From NCBI GenBank assembly GCA_006503535.1, contig QYRS01000008.1:2294001-2358000 (forward strand): 64,000 nt of DNA. The letters run 5' to 3'. Position numbers and translations under genes: made by a program. The DNA is from Arthrinium phaeospermum. Its lineage: Eukaryota > Ascomycota > Sordariomycetes > Amphisphaeriales > Apiosporaceae. Below the pieces are notes generated by a model that saw only the letters and a list, made by a program, of their open reading frames with translations, had not been told where the DNA came from and made no database searches. Shown here in pieces: positions 56,123 to 64,000 of the stretch; the stretch's first letter is position 1, and every line of letters begins with the position of its first letter.

Positions 56123-57010
56123 GTAGGGACCAGCATGTCACTATGCGCACATGATACCCAACCCTGGCCGAACTTTCGGTGCCTGTAGTATTTGTGTCCT
56201 AGTGAAGGAATTCGATGGAGGTTGTTGCTCGCACGGAACCGTCCTGTTATCACCAAGACGACGCAGTTACTTGTGATGGGACAAACACAACTTCTTTGCA
56301 TACCTCGTCTATCTACACTGGAAATAGCAATATTTTATCTCTCAGGAAAATGATGATTGATACATGAAGCCATAATGGTTTGCATATCGACACGAAAGAG
56401 CTGTGAACCAAGTAGCTTCCGAATCATGCATCTTCTCAATTGAGACTCTTGATCAAGAAAGAACACAACAGCACATTAGGGTCTTGACTTAACTGTCAGC
56501 CGGGCGAAATTCATCTAGTAGCAGCTATACTTATGCATTCAAGTTAGAAACATAATTGTCGTGTTATGCCCTTTCGGAAGTACGCTGTTGGTTTTAGACA
56601 GTTGCTGATGACACCTAAAATCACCGTCATGGTTCGTGGTGAATAGTCGTGGTGTGATTATTGAGCCTTTCCCACACTCAGCTTGCTAGAATACAGTGAC
56701 ATAACATAGGAACCATAATCCACTCGGATTACGTATCTGCAGGGAACGATGTCGAGGGTCTGGAGCCCTTCATTGGTTCTGTGTGGATATTTCGTGCTTG
56801 TTGGCCATCAAGGTTGTCGGAAACTGGACCCTGACGGTCCTGATCACGACAGTCGCCCTGCAAGTCGCGATTGCCTATAAATATTTCCAAGCTTGTTGTT
56901 ATACTTCAGAATACATGATGGATGAAGAAGGATCGCTATACCACTTGCGAGAACTGCGGATTGGAAGGTCGTGACAAACTGCTGCAGTTCCACTGATTGA
57001 GTCTCAGGAA

Positions 57011-58858
57011 ATGGCGTCAACATGGTCAACCAAGGAGAGGAGTCTGAAGTGGAAGTAAGTCACATCTTCCCAGAGTGTATCAATAGGTGTCATTAGGTAT
57101 TGATGAGTTACGAGTCAGAGTCGACTGCACCGTTCTGCCTCTGCTCACATTCGGCCTCTTGGCTGCCCAGATAGACAAGATGAACCTGGCCAGCGCCCTC
57201 ACGGCCGGATTCGCCTCTGACATCAACGTGGACCAGAACACGATCAATCTTGGTAACCAATTGATGTACCTCGGTGTCGTGCTTCTCGAGATCCCCTCCA
57301 ACTTGCTTTTGCACAAGGTAGGGCTTTGCCTCCCAACTCTCAACCCCGCTGTGTTACTGACACCCACAACTTCCCTCATCAGATCGGCCCTCAAAGATGG
57401 ATCTCGGGCCAGGTGACCGCCTTTGGCCTCGTCGCCATCTGCCAGGTCTTCATCACGAACGGGACGGGCTTCCTGCTCTCACGGGCGGTGCTCGGCCTGA
57501 CGGAGTCGGGATACATCCCCGCGGCGCTCTTCACGCTGTCGACCTGGTACACGCGGGAGCAGCTGGCCAAGCGGCTGGCCGTCTTCTTCTTCGGAATGTT
57601 TGGCGGGAATACTATCGCCCCTATCCTGGCTTCGGGGATTCTGAAGCTGGACGGTGTGCGAGGCTTGAGGGGTTGGCAGTGGCTTTTTCTGGGTGAGTGT
57701 GGAGTAGTCTGGTCCGTTTCCGGATTATGAGACGGGTGATGCTGATCATTGGAATAGTCGAGGGACTTTTCACGTTGGGCATTGCTGCGATGATGTTCTT
57801 CTTACTCCCCAGTCTGCCGGATGCCACCACCGTGGCGGTGCCGAAGACTGCCGATGCGAGCGAATCATCATCAGCCTCCAGCCAAGAGGGCTTTTCATGG
57901 ACACGTAGTGACACCATGGCGAAGACAGGAAAGGGTCACACAGCAATGGAAGATTTCGATTTCCGGTTGGTTTGGAAGACCATTACGCAGTACCGTCGCT
58001 GGCCCCATTTCATTGCGTCGTTCTGCGTCTTCTCGACGTGGAGCCCCTTGACAACTTACACACCGTCCATCATCATGTAAGCATTTCAATCACGGCACAA
58101 TGCAGCTCAGCCTCAATCCGACGCATCCCAATGAATCGTACTGATTGAGGGTATTCATACTATTATCAGGTCGCTAGGCTTCGACCGCATCCCCGCCAAC
58201 GCCCTCGCCGCCGTGGGCCCCTTCCTGGCCCTGCTCGTCATCTTCGCCATGGCCATCGTCAGCGACCGCACCAACCGGCGGGGGCTCGCCGTCATCGTCG
58301 CGGCCGCGCTCTACCTCGTCGTCCTGGTCGTCGCCCGTGTGGCCCAGCCGCGGAGCGCCGGCGGCAAGTGGTCGCGCTGGGGTTTGTGGACGGCCGTGAA
58401 TGCGTTCGCGGTGGGATACCATCCCGTGCACAACACATGGCTGCAGCTCAATTGCGGGGATCCTCGGGAGAGGAGTATTAGTGTGGCGTAAGTCATACGG
58501 CTTCCTGCCCACTCACGGATCACTCCAAGGAAAGGCATATGTTGACTGGAATTTGAATGCAGAATGTGGGTTATGGCATCCCAGGGCGGGCTGATGGTAG
58601 GCACGCAGTACTTCAGGGGTGGCGATGCTCCGTAGTAAGTAAAGTACACCCATATTTGCCTATGAAACTTGGGAGTCCAAAGTCGCTGACAGATTTTTAA
58701 GCTACAACACGGGATTGTGCGTAATGATTGCGATGACGGCTGTTGGATTGGTACTCATGGTTGCGCAATCCATCGTTTATACCGTGCATAATCGTCGAGT
58801 AGCCAAACAGGAGAAAGGGGCTCAGGATATCGAAACACTGTGGTTCTACACCCCATGA
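57011..58858 (+). CDS. MFS permease, anion:cation symporter (Dal5/Tna1-like)
   Basis: Seven exons: 57011-57054, 57119-57317, 57383-57692, 57758-58076, 58170-58487, 58563-58634 and 58702-58858; 472 aa. Every junction restores a continuous membrane-protein frame. Features of the allantoate/nicotinate permease group: WKVDCTVLPLLTFGLLAAQIDKMN (TM1), INLGNQLMYLGVVLLEIPSNL, GTGFLLSRAVLGLTESGYIPA and WYTREQLAKRLAVFF. Around twelve hydrophobic segments are present, with a charged central loop (about 220-265). It probably imports a small organic anion such as a vitamin or ureide across the plasma membrane; substrate unknown. The N-terminus is short (15 residues before TM1), so an upstream exon may be missing. 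An alternative start in another frame would need a 32-nt intron and was rejected. Confidence 0.83.
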
Positions 58859-60072
58859 GTAAGTGCCCTCTTGGGGGATTTATTACAGAAGCCTGTGTTA
58901 CTGGCGAACATTGTTTCCTCTAATTCACCAATACACCTGATTGAACATGGCTCATGTGGAGATCCGTATCCCCCTGCCAGCTTCATGCAAGGAGCTCGGT
59001 GACATGCAGCAAACCTCCTTCATAACTTGGAGATCGAGAGCTCTTGTATCATCCATGGTCTCTACATCTCCAGCGTTACTAGTCAACAGATGCGCATCTA
59101 CTGACGGTTAATGATCTGTCTTTAATTGTTGCGCTTTTATTACAGCTAAGCGCCAGGTCTCCTAGGAGTTGGAGATTGACGACCAGACCTGCCGCCTGTC
59201 GTTCCACTGTGTCAATGAATGGGAAGAGCGTACCGAACTTCGGCAAGCCGGGCTCGGATCACATTGCATAAACGAGCTGTCGTCTGGGCGTTTAAGTGAT
59301 CAACATAGGTACATTCCTGCCGTGGCTGGGGTAGCATTTTCCATCCTGCCGGGCTTCGCGACTAGCGAATGGCGACAGACCAACCCTCATTGATCAACCA
59401 ACAGATACGACTGCAAATGACTTCAATAGAAAGAGAGAGATGGGATAGGATTCGCGGCCACAGCGAGAAAGGCCGGAAGGGAACGCGGAGTTCAGTGGGC
59501 AGTTAGTGCAGTTAGTGGTAGCCGTTGGGTTTCACAGAACAACAACCGCTTCAATTCTGTCAGCCTGTCACCTCCCATTTTGACCTCCCCTCCTTCTCGC
59601 ATGCCTGCTTGGCTACGTCGCTCTGCCTTGCTTGGGCGTAGGACAATGTACTCCGCATGTGCAATTATCGTCCACCCTCCATGTTTGCTTGAACTGTTTG
59701 GGTTCCCTCCAGCCTTATGTAGTTATGTAGTAGTTGTTGTAGCAGCAGCACGTTGACCGGGCTCTGCAGCCTGACTGTTTGGGGGTCTGCGAGCCTTGTC
59801 TCTAAGTACTGTTATTTCCCGAGGGACTTGGCTTTTGCGGGGAGGGAGGTCGTCGCACATTAGTTCCCGAGTGCCACACACAGTGGTGACGGGTAGATTC
59901 TATTCTCAGACGCAGCACTTCACGACGCTGCTGTCGTAGTAGGCGGGCTAGCTACTGCTGCTGTTGCGACGTAAACGAGCCTAAGACATGCGAAGATCCG
60001 AAAAACCTGTACAGATTTCGGAACTTTACGTGTTTTGCTATCTCGTACTACCGGACTGGATTCTGGTGAAGG
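58859..60072. other. Intergenic region
   Basis: 1.2 kb between tandem plus-strand genes. A few GCAGCAGCA/GTAGTAG patches near 59730-59750 and 59930-59960; no gene seen. Confidence 0.5.
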
Positions 60073-61912
60073 ATGAAGCTGCTGCGCGCGGCCGTGGTTA
60101 TAGGAGGGACGGTATTCTTGCCAGGTAAGCTCGTCACGCCATCTACAGCGATGGTTTTTACTTCAGTATACCAGTTATATCAAGATAAATTGAGATTCTG
60201 TACTTTTTCTGGGATGTAAAAACAACTGGGACTGAAGCAAAAACGATCACTGAAAAGGGCATTTCAATATTCACCTCGAACCACAATTGAGACCATACTA
60301 TTTCCGCGAAAGGTACCTTGGTGACTGACAAGAAACTCTCCAGGCCGGCATGCAGCAGCACAGTCAACCTCCTGCAAGTCCCCGAAGGCCATCGGGTCCG
60401 CCGCGGACGCCGAAGCGCTCGCCAAAGGCTGCCCGACCATCGAGGGCGACCTCACCATCTCCGCCGGCGCCAGCGGGGACGACGGCATCCAGCTGGATGG
60501 CATCAAGAACATCACGGGCGGTATCGCGATTCAAGCCTGTCCCGAACGATGTGCCGGCTTCACGGCCGGCACCATCTCCAGCTCGACGCTGGAGACTATC
60601 GGGGGCGACATCCAAATCAGCGACGTGGGTGGCCTGCACAGCCTCCAGTTCCCCGCCCTGCGCGACGTGCGCGGCAAAATCACCTTGGAGAACCTGGCCG
60701 ACCTGCAGAGCCTCGACCTCGCGAGCCTCCGGTCCGTGAACGAATCCTTCGTCCTGGCGAGCGCGCCGAACCTGGCAAACCTGACCGCACCCCCGAAGGG
60801 CTTCGATATGCCCGGCGACCCGGCCCGCCTCCGCGTCTGGGACGTGGGCCTCGGCTCCGTCGACCCCTTCCTGGTCGCGCCGTCCAACGCGTACACGCGC
60901 GACATCAGCGTCTCGCGGGTCCCCAACGTCGTCTACGCCGAGCTCGCGACGAGCAACGGGGGAAGCGTGCGGATCGAGGGGAACGGGCACCTGACGCTGG
61001 GGCTGGGCAACTTCCGCAATATTTCCTCCGATAATGGTCTGCTGATGCCGGCCCATATCGAGACGCTGAATATCTCGGGGCTGGCGGCGGTGCGTTGGAG
61101 TTCAAGTCGCAGTCACCCGAACAGCAGCAGGCCCGGGGAGTACTACACCCTCGGCACGCTCGCGGTGCACGACTGCGGGCGGCTGGCGTCGCTGCCCATA
61201 TTCTGGGAGGGCGTCGGAAGGCTTGATATATCGCGCAACGACGCGCTCGCCGAGCTGGCGTTCCCGCGCGAGCCCGACGCGGTGCGCATGGTTGCGTCTT
61301 CGCTTCGGAATATTGCTGTGCGGGACAACCCGAGGCTGGAGCTCGGCACCCTGTCCGAGGACGGCCGGTGGAACGGCACTGTCGAGACGGCGAGCTGGGT
61401 ATGGCCGACGGAGGATCTGGAGACGTTTGTTTTGAGCGGGAGGGTGCATGATACGTTCTTGTAAGTGAAACCCCTTCCAAGCTTTCCCCCCTCCTATCGT
61501 GCACTTCCCACCCCTGAACCAACACGGATCTTTCTCAAAGAGTATTTCCAATGGCTGACAGAAAAATGTTCCCTAAAACAGCCGACCCCTCGAAAAGATC
61601 CACGGCCTCACGACATCGTCGAGCCCCAACCCCGCCAAACCCCGCGTCCTCGACGACTTCGCCCTGACATCGACGGTGGCCGAGTTCCACTGCGGGACCA
61701 TCGACCAGATGCGCATGCACGGCGTCTTCGTGGGCAACTACTCGTGCAACGGCAAGAGCGTGGACATGGTGCCGCCCCGCCACAACGGCGCCGTTCGGAC
61801 TCGTGGAGGGATGTCGCTAGGGGCGAGGGAGATGCTCGTGGTGGTGGTGGTTGTTTCCGTATTGTCGGGGGTGTCGGGCTGGGGTTGGCAACTCGACTAC
61901 CTAAGGAAGTAG
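60073..61912 (+). CDS. Ecm33-like receptor-L-domain surface protein, probable GPI anchor
   Basis: Three exons: 60073-60124, 60344-61460 and 61582-61912 (phases 1 and 2); 499 aa. Exon 1 plus the start of exon 2 give a signal peptide (MKLLRAAVVIGGTVFLPGRHAAAQ). The ectodomain starts with Cys-bearing STSCKSPKAIGSAADAEAL and KGCPTIEGDLTIS, and continues as leucine-rich receptor-L-type repeats (ISDVGGLHSLQFPALRDVRG, ENLADLQSLDL, GRLDISRNDALAEL), as in yeast Ecm33/Sps2. The last 30 residues have a small-residue stretch and a hydrophobic run (LVVVVVVSVLSGVSG) like a GPI signal, but end in WGWQLDYLRK; this charged tail is unusual for a GPI signal and could mean a single membrane anchor instead. Likely role: cell-wall integrity. 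Confidence 0.82.
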
Positions 61913-62661
61913 GTAGCTAGTTTCGAAGAAGGCGCGAGGAAAAGGGGATTTCGGGCGCATTGGATCTCCTACTTACAGCAGTAAGTAGATAAATGATGGG
62001 AAGCGGAGGTGCGGCTTGGGGTTTACTTGGCCATCTTCATAAACACTTGCGAACCTGGAGAGAAAGTCTTGGGTACCTAAAATACATGTACCTACCAAGA
62101 ACGGATCGAGCCGCCAGTGAGTGACTTCATTAGCCCCTGCGGTCCTGATGGCTCAACTGCCAAGCGTGTTACGCGGGGCACACAGCACATGTTGATGGAG
62201 GGGAGCTGCCCCGCACTACTTAAGTACTTACTTAGCAGGAGTTTGGGCCCAAATAAGCACCCTAAGGTCGAGGCCGATTCACCAGGACGGTCCTCATCCA
62301 CCTCACTCAGGCCGGCACTCTCGCCTTCTGGGAGGGCAGCGATCATGTCTCCAAGTCGGATATCGCGCGGAGCGATGACCTGCCGTGGCCCTACTCGCGT
62401 TGGCTTGATATTGAAGCAGTCCCAGTGCAAGCATGGTCATCGATCATCGTGAAGGGTTTCTTCCATGAGGACGGTCGTGGACTTGTTCCCACTAAAGAGC
62501 CGCCGCCTTTCATGATATTACCCTATACCTATTTCATGCCCCGACTATGGATGTTGCAAAGGAGAATATGCCAGATATCGACCCAAATCAAATCCCCACC
62601 GTACATGGAGGGGGGTGTACGGGTCGCATAAAGTTATCGCTGGGTACGGATACCTCGTCGA
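61913..62661. other. Convergent intergenic region
   Basis: 750 bp. A 112-codon minus-strand frame (62092-62430) begins on TTG directly after a stop and is not called. Confidence 0.5.
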
Positions 62662-64000
62662 TCAATTGCGCTGCGCCGCCTCGGCCTCGGCCTCCTCCTC
62701 CAAACACCTCGAGCACGCACACGTAAACGTGAAGAGCTTCTCCGTCTGCCCGCGCCGCGCCGCCAGATCGGCGTACTCCATCAGGTCGAAGTAGGACGTA
62801 CAGCACTCCTCGCCGGCAGCAATGTCCCGCAACGCGGTGACCATCATCCGGCCACGGTCGTCGGCTTGGTGCGTCAACTATATATGTTACGGTCGGGATG
62901 GATCAGCGTTTGCGAAAAAGAGGGCAATCCACCATGGCATGGTATAACTGGTAATAGCCCTGGCGGGGATTGACACCCAGGGGGGGTGGGGAAGAATCCA
63001 CGAGGAAATAAAAAACTTACGTTGGGATTGCAAGAGTGGTTGGCGAGCGTGATGCGGAGGAAGAGGGCCAGCCCGTATTGCGCGCCGCGCCCGGCTTCGC
63101 GGTGCACGCCGGGGATGATCTCGGGCGGGCCCGGGCAAAGCTCGAAGACGTTGGTCTCCTCGGCACAGATCAAGTCGAGCGTCTCGTCCAGACCCAGCGT
63201 CGAGGGCAGCAAGCCGCCGCCCTCGCCCTCGCCCTCGCCCTCGTGCGGCTGCAAGTACCGTCCCGCCAGGTCGGCCCAGTGCCGCGTCTGGGCCGCGGGC
63301 CAGGCTTCCCGGTTGCGCCGCAGCGCCTGGACCCCTGCCCAGCTGCTGGCGAACCGGTCCTGCGACGTGTACTGGTGCTGCATGTTGGCCGGGGTCGCCT
63401 GGCGGCGCTCCAGGTGCCGCGCCGCCAGGATCCGGACGATGATCCAGAGCAGGTAGCGGTCGTGGGCGTCCACCTCCTGGCGGAGCCGCCGGCCGTACTT
63501 TTGCAGCCAGGCGCACTCGAAGTCGTGGCGCGCCTGGTCCTCGGCCCGGCACGCCTCGTTGCACCAGCGCACGTCCGGTACGCAGCCGGCCCGGCAAGGG
63601 ACGCTGGCCGGCGCGTCCCGGGGGATGCTTCGGCTGCAGCCCAGGTTGCTGCAGACGACGGTCTCGGCGGGGTCCGCGACCGGGACGACGGCGTAGGGGA
63701 GGTCGGCCATGACGAGCTCCCCGGCCTTGATGGGCCTGTCGGCCCGAAGGGTCCGGCCCTTGGAAGGGTCGTGGGACTGGGCAATGTGGGGGTGCAAGTA
63801 CAAGATGGCCTGCGTCAAGGGGCTTGCGAAGCGCCATCCTAGGGTTTCCTGACTGGAAGAGGACCACCACCGCACGTTAGAACGAAGGGTACCGGACTCT
63901 TGGGCCAAGCTCGGCGCGGCGCGCCGACTCACCTCGGAAACTTGTAGGCGGTTGCAACATCGCCCGAGGTTTTCTCGTTCAGCAGTGGAAGCTGGGAGGC
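62662..64000 (-). CDS. SET-domain protein with MYND-like zinc region (5' partial)
   Basis: Three exons visible: 63934 to beyond 64000, 63021-63852 and 62662-62877 (phases 2 and 0). The gene is truncated at its 5' end by the window edge: the frame is open to 64000 without a usable ATG. From the N-terminus of the visible part, SET-N starts at GRTLRADRPIKAGELVMADLPYA. A Cys-rich MYND-like segment follows (VVCSNLGCSRS, then WCNEACRAEDQARHDFEC). The catalytic SET core is restored across the intron: ANHSCNPN in exon 2, GEECCTSYFDL in exon 3. A post-SET CACSRC is present and the end is Glu/Ala-rich. This is the SMYD/Set5 layout, lysine methyltransferases of histones or cytosolic proteins. The substrate cannot be told. 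Confidence 0.85.

Larger units (their letters stand above)
55808..57010. other. Divergent intergenic region, copy D and MFS permease
   Basis: 1.2 kb with the copy D promoter elements. An upstream exon of the permease cannot be excluded near 56900-57000, but no clear one was found. Confidence 0.5.

Noticed and set aside
57022..57096. Alternative permease start at the ATG at 57032 (MVNQGEES)
   Set aside because: It would need a 32-nt intron to keep frame, too short for fungal splicing. The ATG at 57011 with a 64-nt intron restores WKVDCTVLP.
62092..62430. 112-codon minus-strand frame starting HWDCF, resembling the end of a PARP-type zinc finger
   Set aside because: Starts on TTG directly after a stop; the upstream Cys pair and any splice path to it are absent.
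1..64000. tRNA, rRNA, CRISPR arrays, intact transposons or viral genes
   Set aside because: I saw no convincing tRNA A/B-box pair, rRNA sequence, regularly spaced repeat array, transposase/reverse-transcriptase motif or viral replicase; absence was judged by eye only.

Overview
This window is nuclear DNA of a filamentous ascomycete (Pezizomycotina, most likely Sordariomycetes). The reasons are intron-bearing genes with short fungal introns (about 50-170 nt, GTAAGT-type donors), GC-rich coding sequence, AT-richer and pyrimidine-tract promoters, fungal-only families (SesA/HeLo-like N-terminal domains, NACHT receptors, Ecm33-type wall protein, small cysteine-rich secreted proteins) and the fungal forms of RPL5, eIF3c and Yta7. 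I built the gene models by eye from reading frames and splice signals; no database search was run.

Layout. 0-9 kb: a 96-aa conserved small protein (-), then a 3-kb non-coding stretch with a CT-rich promoter and a three-exon Yta7/ATAD2-type AAA-bromodomain protein (+). 9-19 kb: secreted GH3 glycosidase (-), HeLo-like/C2H2 fusion (+), ribosomal protein L5 (-), HAD hydrolase (+). 19-31 kb: IAH1-type GDSL esterase (+), SnoaL-like protein (+), a 5-kb stretch without genes, and an arrestin-related adaptor with a PPxY motif (+). 32-37 kb: a divergent pair, an NLR-like NACHT receptor (-) and a SesA-type protein carrying two HET-s-like pseudo-repeats (+). 37-40 kb: two paralogous cysteine-rich secreted proteins (-). 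40-50 kb: 2-hydroxyacid dehydrogenase (+), hemerythrin-like protein (-), eIF3c (-), a 128-aa unrecognised protein (-), FAR1-like DNA-binding protein (+). 50-64 kb: peroxisomal acyl-CoA ligase (-), two more members of the cysteine-rich family and a relic of a fifth (-), an MFS permease (+), an Ecm33-like surface protein (+) and a SET/MYND-like protein (-) that runs off the end.

The most interesting region is 32.1-37.3 kb. The receptor has a short N-terminal G-D-V motif, a first NTPase-like domain whose Walker motifs are decayed, and a second intact NACHT. Its divergent neighbour is the size of HET-s (292 aa in my model) and ends in two repeats sharing the hexapeptide ARIMTG, 31 residues apart, followed by a Phe/Trp-containing tail like that of HET-s. 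The receptor's N-terminal motif matches these repeats in pattern. This is the layout of an NLR that signals by amyloid templating to a cell-death effector (the NWD2/HET-S arrangement). Its assignment here is inference from sequence.

The second theme is the cysteine-rich family: four genes plus a relic in two clusters 15 kb apart. All four have a signal-peptide-only first exon, a phase-0 intron and a TATAAA box 105-130 bp upstream. Three share an upstream element with the core CACACGAG or GCACACGAG.
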